This document shows positions 53,759 to 62,246 of a stretch of DNA of 64,000 nt, in pieces. The position numbers and the translations under genes were made by a program. The notes beneath the pieces are model-generated. The model was given only the letters and a program-made list of their open reading frames with translations, was not told where the DNA came from and searched no databases. Each line of letters starts with the position of its first letter. Positions within the stretch are counted from its first letter, which is position 1. This stretch comes from Alphaproteobacteria bacterium (GTDB taxonomy: Bacteria; Pseudomonadota; Alphaproteobacteria; MPNO01; UBA2964), in the NCBI GenBank assembly GCA_012103315.1, contig WLWZ01000001.1, positions 186,001-250,000 of the forward strand, in the 5' to 3' direction.

Positions 53759-54286
53759 TTAGCTTTTCTTGGCTTTCTTTCCTCGGAACGGTTTGTGGCA
53801 ACCACCACAGGTTTTGCCAATACCTTTTGCGCCAGCCTTGGCGTTTCCGGATTTAGCAGCAGCAGCGACTGTAGAGGCGGCGGCCCACATTTTATTGTTA
53901 GCAGTAATGAACTTCTTCCAGTTCTTCCAGATTGCGGCTTTTGACCGTGTAGCCTTGGCACCAAGCTTTGCGCGGCTTGTACCCTTAGGAAACATTTGGG
54001 GCATCCGGTTTGCTTGCTTGATAATGATGTTGGAGGCTTGAATGACCAATTGGGCATTGCCGGCTTTTGCGGCAGCTTTCATTGCTTTATTGGCCTTGGA
54101 AATTGCCTTCATTGAGGCGCGACGGGCAGCCACAATAGCCATTTTCTTTTTATTGCCATGATGAGCAGCGACTTGCTGATATTCCTTTACGCCTTCAGCA
54201 GATGCAGTTTGTGAAACTGTGACGCCCGCACTCAGGACTGCTATCGCCAGTCCCGCTGTAAGTGTTGATTGGATCCATGTCTTCAT
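53759..54286 (-). CDS. cytochrome c' (copy A), strongly basic
   Basis: Periplasmic four-helix cytochrome c', 175 residues. A Sec signal peptide (MKTWIQSTLTAGLAIAVLSA, cleaved near ASAEG) precedes a helical bundle, and the haem site CGGCH is at residues 160-164 near the C-terminus, as in the family. The mature protein is unusually rich in Lys and Ala (KANKAMKAAAKAGNAQ, GKKAKKS) and must be strongly cationic. Family members bind NO or CO at five-coordinate haem, or carry electrons. It is followed by a strong terminator and preceded by its own leader, so it is a single-gene unit. It is a paralog of the next one. Confidence 0.9.
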   Translation of the reverse strand: MKTWIQSTLTAGLAIAVLSAGVTVSQTASAEGVKEYQQVAAHHGNKKKMAIVAARRASMKAISKANKAMKAAAKAGNAQLVIQASNIIIKQANRMPQMFPKGTSRAKLGAKATRSKAAIWKNWKKFITANNKMWAAASTVAAAAKSGNAKAGAKGIGKTCGGCHKPFRGKKAKKS

Positions 54287-54330
54287 TTCGGTTCACTCCT
54301 CCCGAATTCTATAAATTGGTTTTGGGTAGT

Positions 54331-54342
54331 TTCCCATCCCAC
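54331..54342 (-). promoter_or_regulatory. leader box shared with the second cytochrome c' gene (copy A)
   Basis: Minus-strand GTGGGATGGGAA, 44 bases before the ATG. The paralog has GTGGGTTGGGAA (11 of 12 equal) 50 bases before its ATG. It may be an operator or a -35-like element; the role is inferred from conservation between the two copies only. Confidence 0.4.
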
Positions 54343-54400
54343 CACGTTAACACAATAAACTCCAACTTATTCCTGAATAGGCTTATTTTACAGCAATCAA

Positions 54401-54428
54401 AAAGGGCGGCTCAATTGAACCGCCCTTT
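54401..54428 (-). terminator. Rho-independent terminator of cytochrome c' copy B
   Basis: AAAGGGCGG pairs with CCGCCCTTT (9 bp) and the loop contains the palindrome TCAATTGA; a T-run lies at its foot on the minus strand. It lies 22 bases past the copy B stop and closely resembles the copy A terminator. Confidence 0.88.
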
Positions 54429-54449
54429 GTCCGAAACAAGATTCGGAAT

Positions 54450-54977
54450 CTAGCTTTTCTTCTTTTTGGCTTTTTTGCCGCGGAAAGGCTTGTGGCAACC
54501 GCCACAGGTTTTTCCGATGCCTTTCGCGCCCGCTTTGGCGTTACCAGCTTTGGCTGCCGAGGCGACGGCAAGAGCGGCGTTTTTCATATTGTTAGCTGCC
54601 GCGACGAATTTTGACCAATCTTTCCAGATTGCTGCTTTGGCGCGCGTCACCTTTTTGCCGAGATCGGCACGGCTGGAGCCTTTGGGAAATAATCCAGCTA
54701 TTTTGTCAGATTTTTCCGCGATGTCATTCGCTGCAGCGGCCACAGCGTCGGCATTCCCTGCTTTTGCGGCTTTCTTCATCGCTTTATGAGCTTTTGAGAT
54801 TGCGCGGAAATTCTTGACCCTTGCTTTAACCACAGCCATTTTATTTCCGTGATGGGCTGCAAGCTGAGTGTTTGCTTTTACGTCTTCAGCAAGCGCAGAC
54901 GATGTTAGAGTGGTCCCTGTGCCCAGGATAGCGACAGCCATGCCTGCGATAAGGGTTGATTTGATCCATATCTTCAT
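54450..54977 (-). CDS. cytochrome c' (copy B), strongly basic
   Basis: Paralog of the preceding gene with the same length (175), a signal peptide (MKIWIKSTLIAGMAVAILGT), a Lys/Ala-rich helical bundle (KAHKAMKKAAKAGNAD) and CGGCH at residues 158-162 followed by KPFRGKKAKKKKS. The two proteins keep AAHHGNK, FPKGSSRA/FPKGTSRA, AAIWK and AKAGAKGIGKTCGGCHKPF. The leader, ribosome site (AATTCGGGAGGA) and terminator are also alike, so the entire unit was duplicated. The cationic tail is longer here. Function (electron carrier, NO binding or sensor) is not determinable. Confidence 0.9.
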   Translation of the reverse strand: MKIWIKSTLIAGMAVAILGTGTTLTSSALAEDVKANTQLAAHHGNKMAVVKARVKNFRAISKAHKAMKKAAKAGNADAVAAAANDIAEKSDKIAGLFPKGSSRADLGKKVTRAKAAIWKDWSKFVAAANNMKNAALAVASAAKAGNAKAGAKGIGKTCGGCHKPFRGKKAKKKKS

Positions 54978-55027
54978 ATCGGTTTATTCCTCCCGAATTT
55001 CGAAAAATAACGTTGTGGGCCTAGACC

Positions 55028-55039
55028 TTCCCAACCCAC
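55028..55039 (-). promoter_or_regulatory. leader box shared with the first cytochrome c' gene (copy B)
   Basis: Minus-strand GTGGGTTGGGAA, 50 bases before the ATG of copy B; see the matching box of copy A. A CGTT lies 15 bases downstream, loosely like an ECF-type -10, but the same is not seen in copy A. Confidence 0.4.
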
Positions 55040-55100
55040 AAACAAACTATGAAGCGAAAATATTCCGAGAGACAATGAAATTATTGTGACGATAGTTTCG

Positions 55101-55877
55101 CTATCGGCCTTGCAAGTGGTCGTGAACGATTTCTCCCAAGGCGACCAGCTTTTTGCGATCCACTTTGCCAATCAGAGCATATGCGTAGGGTTTCTCGATC
55201 CAATAAAAGGCGGAGACGCCGCGATCTTCTACAATCTGGAACTTGGTTTCCTTTTCGTCAGGTGCGCTCCGCACATAGAGCGTTAAACGCTTGCGATCCT
55301 TGGTTTGGAACATGAATTGCGCGGCGGGTCTGCCTATATCAGAAACCAAACGGCCACCAACGAGCTTATAGCCAGCCTCGTTCAAGTCAGGCGGGTTTAG
55401 CTTGCGGCCGACGCGTTTGGACAGCCAACGGACGAGATGTTTTTCCTCAGCCTTGGCCTCGACGGCGTGTCGACGTTCCTTGGTAAACACTACATGCGCG
55501 CTCACCGCTTGATTGACAAACCCGGCTTTTGTAATGACTTGCGTAGCACCAATTTGTTCATGTGCGAGCCAGCCTCCAGCGGCACCAACGACTAGCAGAA
55601 CGATCGCGGCTGCCGCGCGCATCCAATGATTGCTGTTTGATGCAGTAGCTGGCATTCGGGCAATAATTCGAGTGAAGCGCATAGGAACGGGCTCGGATAA
55701 AATTTCACTATTGATGTTTGCCAATAGTTCGTTATCGGCGCGCATCAACTCTAGCCGAGCAGCATCTTCGGGATTTTTGGCAAGCCAAGCGCTAACGGCA
55801 GTTTGGCTCTCCGAGTCGAGTTCTCCGTCGAGATAGGCGTTTAGTTCAGCGTCGCCAATATTCTTCATATCACTCAT
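55101..55877 (-). CDS. anti-sigma factor, membrane-bound, without zinc motif
   Basis: A 258-residue inner-membrane protein that probably holds the ECF sigma factor encoded just upstream. The N-terminal cytosolic part (DAELNAYLDGELDSESQTAVSAWLAKNPEDAARLELMRADNELL, read over about 8-51) is the anti-sigma domain, but without the His/Cys zinc triad. One helix follows (about 88-106, RAAAAIVLLVVGAAGGWL). The periplasmic domain (about 115-258) has KLNPPDLNEAGYKLVGGRLV, a pattern known from such regulators. The ATG overlaps the sigma gene's stop (ATGA), a standard sigma/anti-sigma arrangement. Confidence 0.9.
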   Translation of the reverse strand: MSDMKNIGDAELNAYLDGELDSESQTAVSAWLAKNPEDAARLELMRADNELLANINSEILSEPVPMRFTRIIARMPATASNSNHWMRAAAAIVLLVVGAAGGWLAHEQIGATQVITKAGFVNQAVSAHVVFTKERRHAVEAKAEEKHLVRWLSKRVGRKLNPPDLNEAGYKLVGGRLVSDIGRPAAQFMFQTKDRKRLTLYVRSAPDEKETKFQIVEDRGVSAFYWIEKPYAYALIGKVDRKKLVALGEIVHDHLQGR

Positions 55878-56467
55878 GATCCGGACTCCTTTGAATCCTG
55901 ATCACTGCCTTCCATTATGTCTCTCAACCTGTGGCGGCCGCGGGCCAATCGGGACATTACCGTGCCAACCGGCACTTCCAGAACAGCGGCCGTTTCGGCG
56001 TAGCTCAGACCCTCCACACCAACCAGCAACACAACAGCTTTTTGATCAAGCGATAGCTTGTCTAAAGCGCGTTCGAGGTCGCGAACCAGCAGCCCATCAC
56101 CTTGTGCTGGGGCTATCGCACTACGATGGCTTTCAGCAACATCATCGTTGGTTCCCGCTGGTGGCGCCCGTCTCGCTTTGAGTACTGCATTGATGTGCAG
56201 GTTGTGCATGATCGTAAACAGCCAGGCACGCAAATTAGTCCCTGGCTGAAAAAGATGAATTCGAGACAGGCCGCGTTCGAGACAATCCTGAACCAGATCG
56301 TCTGCCGCTACGGCATCTCGGAGTAAGCTCAACGCGTAACGTCGTAGCCGAGGAACTTCCGCAACTATGTCTTTCTTGATACCAGTCAGCGTATCTGTCT
56401 CCTGCTGCGCCGCTGCCTTGGGGTTCGCGTAATTTCGCAAGGCGGGCGATAGATTGGGACCATCCAT
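55874..56467 (-). CDS. ECF-type RNA polymerase sigma factor
   Basis: Alternative sigma factor of about 197 residues. Region 2 contains LVQDCLERGLSRIHLFQPGTNLRAWLFTIMHNLHINAVLK (residues about 59-98). Region 4 has LSLDQKAVVLLVGVEGLSYAETAAVLEVPVGTVMSRLARGRHRL, a helix-turn-helix. There is no extra domain. It is cotranslated with the anti-sigma gene, and the SDR gene lies 41 bases upstream on the same strand. The cytochrome c' genes downstream are natural candidate targets, but no promoter consensus proves this. Confidence 0.93.
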   Translation of the reverse strand: MDGPNLSPALRNYANPKAAAQQETDTLTGIKKDIVAEVPRLRRYALSLLRDAVAADDLVQDCLERGLSRIHLFQPGTNLRAWLFTIMHNLHINAVLKARRAPPAGTNDDVAESHRSAIAPAQGDGLLVRDLERALDKLSLDQKAVVLLVGVEGLSYAETAAVLEVPVGTVMSRLARGRHRLRDIMEGSDQDSKESGS

Positions 56468-56508
56468 GTCTCTCGATACCCTATTTAGCGCGATCTGCCC
56501 AACGAAAC

Positions 56509-57357
56509 CTATTCAGAGTCGCGGAGTTCAAACCCTGCTGGAATCATCTGAGCTTTGGCTGCGTCGGTAGGATCAATAGCGGTATCCCACTTGTCGGCTT
56601 CAAACCGGTGGCCCGTGATGCCGTCGGAGGCGCTGGAAGCGAGCCAAAGGATTGGAGGCCCCATCACGGCGGGGTCGGCGGGTTCTTTGCCAGAATGATG
56701 TGTGCCGGATTCTCGCCATTCAGTCGGCATGATTGCCGTATCTGCGGCGCGTCCAGGAATCAATACGTTTGAAGTAATACCAGTTCCTTCTAAATCTTCT
56801 GCCCAAATGCGCGTAGAGGCTTCAAGTGCGGTTTTGGAGGGTCCGTAGGGGAAGAAACCATTGCGCTGCATGGTACCGATACTCGTCGTGACATTGACGA
56901 TCCGGCCCCAACCTTGTTTGAGCATGTGTGGCACGGCTATGGCTGCCATATGGAACGGGCCCATCGTGTTAGTGTCAAATGTTGCCTGCACCTGGGCAAT
57001 GTCAGCTTCCCAAAACTTAGTGCGGTCCGTCATAAAGTTTTCGCTAAACGGTCGCATGCCAAGCCCGGCATTATTAATAACCATGTCGACCTGGCCAAAT
57101 CGATCAACCGTAGCATCTATAATCCCGTGGCACTCTTCGGCACTCCGCAGGTCAGCTGCCATCGCATGAACATCGCCACCACTGTTGCCGATGACGCCGG
57201 CAACATCCGCTTCGATAAGCGGAATATCATCCGCGATGTGGCTAGGGGCGACGACTTTAGCGCCAGCGGCACTAAGCGCGAGTGTCATGGCCCTGCCGAG
57301 ACCGCGACTACCACCCGTAACGACACAAACTTTTCCAGCGATAGATGGATCGGACAT
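56509..57357 (-). CDS. SDR-family oxidoreductase
   Basis: NAD(P)-dependent short-chain dehydrogenase, 282 residues. Rossmann motif VCVVTGGSRGLGRAM, NNAGLGM (NNAG), the catalytic Ser in VNVTTSIGTM and Tyr-Lys in YGPSKTALEA; a late GRAADTAIMPTEWRE segment follows. A C-terminal extension (about 230-282) is longer than in classic SDRs. It lies between the copy 2 molybdopterin subunit gene (38 bases upstream) and the sigma gene. Substrate unknown. Confidence 0.92.
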   Translation of the reverse strand: MSDPSIAGKVCVVTGGSRGLGRAMTLALSAAGAKVVAPSHIADDIPLIEADVAGVIGNSGGDVHAMAADLRSAEECHGIIDATVDRFGQVDMVINNAGLGMRPFSENFMTDRTKFWEADIAQVQATFDTNTMGPFHMAAIAVPHMLKQGWGRIVNVTTSIGTMQRNGFFPYGPSKTALEASTRIWAEDLEGTGITSNVLIPGRAADTAIMPTEWRESGTHHSGKEPADPAVMGPPILWLASSASDGITGHRFEADKWDTAIDPTDAAKAQMIPAGFELRDSE

Positions 57358-57395
57358 TATTTTCTCCCTGACTTTTTCTTTTCGTTAGAACCATC

Positions 57396-59732
57396 TTAGG
57401 CCGCTTGTGCGGCTTTGGCTTCCTGGATTGTTTGCCAGATTTTGTGTGGTGTTGCTGGCATGTCGATGTGAGCGACACCCAGCGGTTTGAGGGCATCGAC
57501 GACGGCATTGATAGTCGCCGGTAATGCCCCGGTCGGACCGGATTCTCCGCCGCCTTTTGCACCGATGAGGTTTGAAGCGGTAGGAACTGGCGCGCTAATA
57601 ATGTCCATGAAACACATGCCGTCGGCACGCGGGACACAATAATCCATGAGCGACCCTGATATGAGCTGGCCGGTCTCGTCATAGACGATATCTTCCATCA
57701 GCGCTTGGCCAATACCCTGAATAATGCCGCCGTGCATTTGCGCTTTGAGCAGCAGTGGATTCACCACCGTGCCGACATCATCGACGCAGACAAAATTCAC
57801 AATGTTTGTGGTGCCGGTGTCGGGATCAATCTCGAGCTCGCAAATTTGAACACCTGTTGGCCAGTTCCAATATTGCGGCGTGAATGTGCCAATCTCATTT
57901 AGTCCGGGTTCTATCTCTGCCGGGATTGCCGAAGCACTAAAAGCGGCCTTGGCGACCTCAATAATTGTCATGGTTCGGTCGGTGCCGGCGACTGTGAAAA
58001 CCCCATCCTTAAATTCAAGATCAGCCTCTGCGGCTTCTAAGACGTGTGCGGCAATGATGGTTGCCTTTGCGATTGTCTTGTTACAAGCAAGGGCGACAGC
58101 GGAGCCGCCAATCGACATTGATCGCGAGTTAAATGTCCCACGGCCATAGGTGACCATATCAGTGTCGCCCTGCACATAACGGATTGTAGAGGGCTCGAGC
58201 CCTAACCGGTCACAGACGATTTGCTTGAAGACAGTTTCGTGTCCTTGACCGTGACTTATTGTCCCCATTATCAGCGTAACGGTGCCTGACGGATCAAACC
58301 GGATGCTGCTCGATTCCAGGTTGGGTGAAGATGTTTTCTTAACAGTATTGGAAATACCTAGACCACGAAGCATGCCGCGTTTTGCTGCTTCGGCACGCCG
58401 TGTCTCGAAGGTTTCGTATTCGACGGCCTTTAGAGCTTTTTCCATGTTGTCGGGGAAATCACCAACATCGTAGGTAAAGCCAAGCGCGTTGGTCCACGGC
58501 ATTTGGTCGGGTGTGACACTGTTCTTTTGTCGTATCTCAACAGGATCCATCCCGAGTTCTCTTGCCGCTAAATCGACAAGCCGTTCCCCGACATAGGCTG
58601 CTTCCGGAGCTCCGGCGCCTCGATAAGGGTTGGTCTCGCAATTATTTGTAAAAACGCCGGTGACTTCGACATGCACCGCTGGGGTTTTATAAATGCCCGC
58701 AAGTGTCCCCAGATTGTTAGTTGGCGGTCGCGGGCCACGAATTGACAAATAGGCCCCCATGCTAGCGATGGTCTTTACTTTCAGGCCGAGGAAGTTTCCT
58801 TCCTTGTCGAGCGCCAGGGCAATGTCTGTAACGTTATCGCGGGCGTGTGTGTCGGACATAAAACCCTCTGACCGATCACACCGCCATTTCACCGGACGGC
58901 CCACCAAACGTGAAGCCCAGAGCACGAGAGGTAATTCGTTATAGGTGCCACCCCGCATGCCAAAGCTGCCACCGACATCACCCGGGATGACGCGGATGTC
59001 GGTTTCAGGAATGTTGAAAATTTCTCTCGCCAACTGATAGCGCAGCGGGTGAGGGTTTTGCAGGCCGGTATAAAGTGTGTACCGACCTTGCCGCTCGTCA
59101 TAGTCCCCGATACAGCCACGTGGCTCCATCGCTACGGCGGTTACGCGATTAACCACCATTTTCTGTTGAACAATGTGATCGGCACGGGCAAAAGCGGCTT
59201 CGACAGCGGCGGCATCACCCTTTTCCTCAAAGAAGGAAATATTGTCGGGGCAATCTGGCCAGACAGATGGTGCTCCATCCGCTACGGCGCTCTCAACATC
59301 GGTTACTGACGGCCGCGGTTCGTAATCAACCTCGATGAGTTCGGCGGCATCGCGTGCTTCCGCCATTGTCTCGGCGACCACAAAAGCGACACAGTCTCCG
59401 ACCAGTCGGACCTGGTCCTTGACCAGTACAGGGTGCTCGGGATGATACATTGGCGAGCCGTCTTTTTTCTTTTTATTGGCGTCCTCGCAGGGCAACCCGC
59501 CATAATTCTCTTTGGCCCAGTCTTCGCCAGTCAGCACACGCAATACACCGGGGGCTGCTTTAGCAGCCGCTGTGTCGATTGATCGAATACTCGCCATGGC
59601 GTAGGGCGAACGCAGAACATAGGCCCATGCCTGATTGCGCAAATTGACGTCATCGAGAAATTCGCCACCGCCGGTCAGTAGCCGAGGATCTTCCTCGCGA
59701 GGTACAGATTGCCCAACCGAAAATTCGCCCAT
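57396..59732 (-). CDS. molybdopterin-binding large subunit, xanthine/CO dehydrogenase family (copy 2)
   Basis: A 778-residue paralog of the copy 1 subunit, beginning MGEFSVGQSVPREEDPRLL. It has GDVGGSFGMRG, NPYRGAGAPEAAY in the active-site loop (where copy 1 has PYRGAGR), GQGHETVFKQ, YGRGTFNSRS and the catalytic Glu in AKGGGESGPTGALP. The loop again excludes form I CO dehydrogenase. No small or medium subunit genes lie nearby, so partners must be encoded elsewhere or shared with copy 1. An AAGGG-type ribosome site precedes the ATG. The SDR gene follows. Confidence 0.92.
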   Translation of the reverse strand: MGEFSVGQSVPREEDPRLLTGGGEFLDDVNLRNQAWAYVLRSPYAMASIRSIDTAAAKAAPGVLRVLTGEDWAKENYGGLPCEDANKKKKDGSPMYHPEHPVLVKDQVRLVGDCVAFVVAETMAEARDAAELIEVDYEPRPSVTDVESAVADGAPSVWPDCPDNISFFEEKGDAAAVEAAFARADHIVQQKMVVNRVTAVAMEPRGCIGDYDERQGRYTLYTGLQNPHPLRYQLAREIFNIPETDIRVIPGDVGGSFGMRGGTYNELPLVLWASRLVGRPVKWRCDRSEGFMSDTHARDNVTDIALALDKEGNFLGLKVKTIASMGAYLSIRGPRPPTNNLGTLAGIYKTPAVHVEVTGVFTNNCETNPYRGAGAPEAAYVGERLVDLAARELGMDPVEIRQKNSVTPDQMPWTNALGFTYDVGDFPDNMEKALKAVEYETFETRRAEAAKRGMLRGLGISNTVKKTSSPNLESSSIRFDPSGTVTLIMGTISHGQGHETVFKQIVCDRLGLEPSTIRYVQGDTDMVTYGRGTFNSRSMSIGGSAVALACNKTIAKATIIAAHVLEAAEADLEFKDGVFTVAGTDRTMTIIEVAKAAFSASAIPAEIEPGLNEIGTFTPQYWNWPTGVQICELEIDPDTGTTNIVNFVCVDDVGTVVNPLLLKAQMHGGIIQGIGQALMEDIVYDETGQLISGSLMDYCVPRADGMCFMDIISAPVPTASNLIGAKGGGESGPTGALPATINAVVDALKPLGVAHIDMPATPHKIWQTIQEAKAAQAA

Positions 59733-59903
59733 TTTTCTTTCCCTTTAGACCGGTAACCTATTATGCGGGATCATAACGGAAGGGGGTGATGGCAACAACG
59801 GTTCGGCAGTGTGATTTAGGGGAACTGGGACTACCATTCCTGCAATCGGACGATATTATGCTATGACCCTGCTGGCGGTCGTTGATGCCGCAGCTGAGAA
59901 ACA

Positions 59904-62228
59904 ATGAATGACGTTATGAAACGCACGACTTTTGCCGGCCTGTTTTTTGCTTTTTTACTTATCACTTCTGTAGCGACGACTGTTTCCGTTGCTCAAACGG
60001 GCATGTCTGCGCCGAGTACAGTGACGACAGCAACGAGCGAACAAGAGCTTAAGTCACTCATTAAGACCCTGGAGAACGACGCTGAACGAAAGAAGCTGAT
60101 TGGTCAGTTAGAAATTTTGCTTGCAGCTAAATCCGGTAAGTCATCGGAGGGATCGAAACCGGTCGGAATTGGTGCTCGGGCGATTGGGTTCTTCTCGGGC
60201 AGAATGGAGCAGCTCAGCGGTGAAATCGTTGCCGGGACCCGCGCCATTCTGGACCTCCCTAATATTTTTAGCTGGGCATCAGAACAGATATCAAATCCCG
60301 AGCAACGCACCCGATGGATTGAGATCATCTGGAAAGTCTTTCTTTCGATTGCGATCGGATTTGTTGCTGAGCGCCTGATGCGGATGCTTCTGGCTCGTCC
60401 GAGAAAGGTCCTTGAGACTAAAGACATTGATGGGTTGTGGGTGCAGGTTTCTGCACTGTTAGCGCGCACGGCGCTCGATATCGTTCCGATAATTGGTTTT
60501 GTGGCGGGCAGCTATGCGGTGTTGCTGTTGGTCGACCCCGGTGCTGTTAGCCAGGAAGTTATCATTGCGCTAATTATGGCGAATGTCATTGTTCGGCTGA
60601 TCATGGCGTTAGCACGCATGATCCTGGCACCGGTCGCTGGCTCGCTCCGTCTGCTCCCAATCAAAGATGTCGACGCTAATTACATGTTCATATGGGCCCG
60701 GCGATTGACCGATGTTTCGGTCTATGGCTACGCCCTCGTTCAAATTTCGCAACTTCTTGGATTACCAGCTGAAGGCGCTGACACGTTCCTTAAAATTATG
60801 GGGTTGTTCGTCGCTCTGCTTCTCGTCGTGTTTATCCTGCAGAACCGTAATCTCGTTGCTAACTGGCTTCGCGGGACTGAAAAAGATTCCGACTCTACAG
60901 CGCCATTTCGCAGCAAAATTGCTGATATCTGGCATGTGCCCGCATTAATTTATGTGGTCGCGCTTTATGCCGTTTGGGCGCTTGCCGTTGAAGATGGCTT
61001 TGGCAAACTGTTGCAAGCGACGGTGCTCACGATCATCATTCTCATTGCGGCTCGGCTTATTCAACTCGCGATAAACCGAACTTCGCGCCGGTTATTTTCT
61101 TTGAAGCCGGAAGTAAAACAGCGCTATCCCAGTCTCGAGGCGCGGGCCAACCGGTATCAGCCAATCTTGGAGAAAACGACCTCCATCGTTGTCAATATCG
61201 TGGCGACATTCACGATACTTGAAGCTTGGGGGCTTGATGCATTTGATTGGTTAAAAACGCCCTTTGGTCAACGGGTCTCCGGAAGCCTTATCACAATTGC
61301 TCTGTTGTTGATCATTGCCATTATAATTTGGGAGATGACCAGTGCTGTTGTGGAGCGGTATCTCTCGCGCGGTGATGGTGATGTTTCGGCACGAACGCGG
61401 ACATTGCTGCCGCTTCTTCGCACGGCGGTGCTGGTAATCCTTGTGACTATTGTGGTGATGGTGACGCTTTCCGAGCTAGGGCTCAACATCGGCCCCTTGT
61501 TGGCGGGAGCAGGAGTAATCGGGCTAGCAATCGGGTTCGGTGCGCAAACCCTCGTGAAAGACATTATTACGGGTCTGTTTATTTTAGTTGAAGATCACAT
61601 CTCTGTTGGCGATGTGGTCAAGGTCGGTAGCCACGCCGGCACCGTTGAGAAAATTACATTACGCACCATTCAACTTCGTGATCTTGGGGGCACGGTGCAT
61701 GTCGTGCCGTTTAGTTCTGTGACCACACTAGAAAACATGACGAAAGATTTCTCTCGTTACGTCTTTACCGTCGGTGTCGCCTATCGCGAAGATACGGATC
61801 ATGTTGTGGATGTCTTACGCGAACTCGGTGATGAGTTGTTACAGGACGAGCGGTACAAACCCTTTATTCTCCAACCGCTGGAAATTCTCGGCGTCGATAG
61901 CTTTGGTGACAATGCGGTGAACATTAAGGCACGCATTACGACCGTTCCGGTCAAACAATGGGCTGTTGGACGGGAGTTTAATCGTCGGATGAAGCAACGT
62001 TTTGACGAACTTGGAATTGAAATCCCATTCCCGCATCGTACGATTTACTTTGGCGAAGATCTATCCGGAAATGCCCCGCCAGCACGGATTGCAACTGTTG
62101 ATAATGAAGCGCATTTGTTAGAGCAGAAGAAAAAGCAGGATCATCAGGATAAAGTTGCTTCTCAGAGACGAACGAGCGCCACCCCAACACCAGAGACCGG
62201 CGGCGCTGACGGGTCGGATGGCGATTAA
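59904..62228 (+). CDS. large MscS-family mechanosensitive channel
   Basis: A 774-residue inner-membrane channel. A signal peptide (residues about 1-30) and a short periplasmic helical region lead to multiple hydrophobic helices (about 140-500), then the MscS pore helix and beta domain: GAGVIGLAIGFGAQTLVKDIITGLFILVEDHISVGDVVKV (read over 530-569). The cytosolic alpha/beta domain ends near residue 720, and a charged C-terminal tail (EQKKKQDHQDK, TSATPTPETGG) follows. It would relieve turgor on osmotic downshock. It starts at the ATG 59904. The ABC-2 permease follows 18 bases on. Confidence 0.92.
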   Translation: MNDVMKRTTFAGLFFAFLLITSVATTVSVAQTGMSAPSTVTTATSEQELKSLIKTLENDAERKKLIGQLEILLAAKSGKSSEGSKPVGIGARAIGFFSGRMEQLSGEIVAGTRAILDLPNIFSWASEQISNPEQRTRWIEIIWKVFLSIAIGFVAERLMRMLLARPRKVLETKDIDGLWVQVSALLARTALDIVPIIGFVAGSYAVLLLVDPGAVSQEVIIALIMANVIVRLIMALARMILAPVAGSLRLLPIKDVDANYMFIWARRLTDVSVYGYALVQISQLLGLPAEGADTFLKIMGLFVALLLVVFILQNRNLVANWLRGTEKDSDSTAPFRSKIADIWHVPALIYVVALYAVWALAVEDGFGKLLQATVLTIIILIAARLIQLAINRTSRRLFSLKPEVKQRYPSLEARANRYQPILEKTTSIVVNIVATFTILEAWGLDAFDWLKTPFGQRVSGSLITIALLLIIAIIIWEMTSAVVERYLSRGDGDVSARTRTLLPLLRTAVLVILVTIVVMVTLSELGLNIGPLLAGAGVIGLAIGFGAQTLVKDIITGLFILVEDHISVGDVVKVGSHAGTVEKITLRTIQLRDLGGTVHVVPFSSVTTLENMTKDFSRYVFTVGVAYREDTDHVVDVLRELGDELLQDERYKPFILQPLEILGVDSFGDNAVNIKARITTVPVKQWAVGREFNRRMKQRFDELGIEIPFPHRTIYFGEDLSGNAPPARIATVDNEAHLLEQKKKQDHQDKVASQRRTSATPTPETGGADGSDGD

Positions 62229-62246
62229 AGTAGGAAGTATCTTAAA

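Noticed and set aside
51283-59732. Carbon monoxide dehydrogenase operon
   Set aside because: Both large subunits lack the AYxCSFR loop of form I CO dehydrogenase, and no CoxS or CoxM gene is present. Only the family, not CO oxidation, can be claimed.
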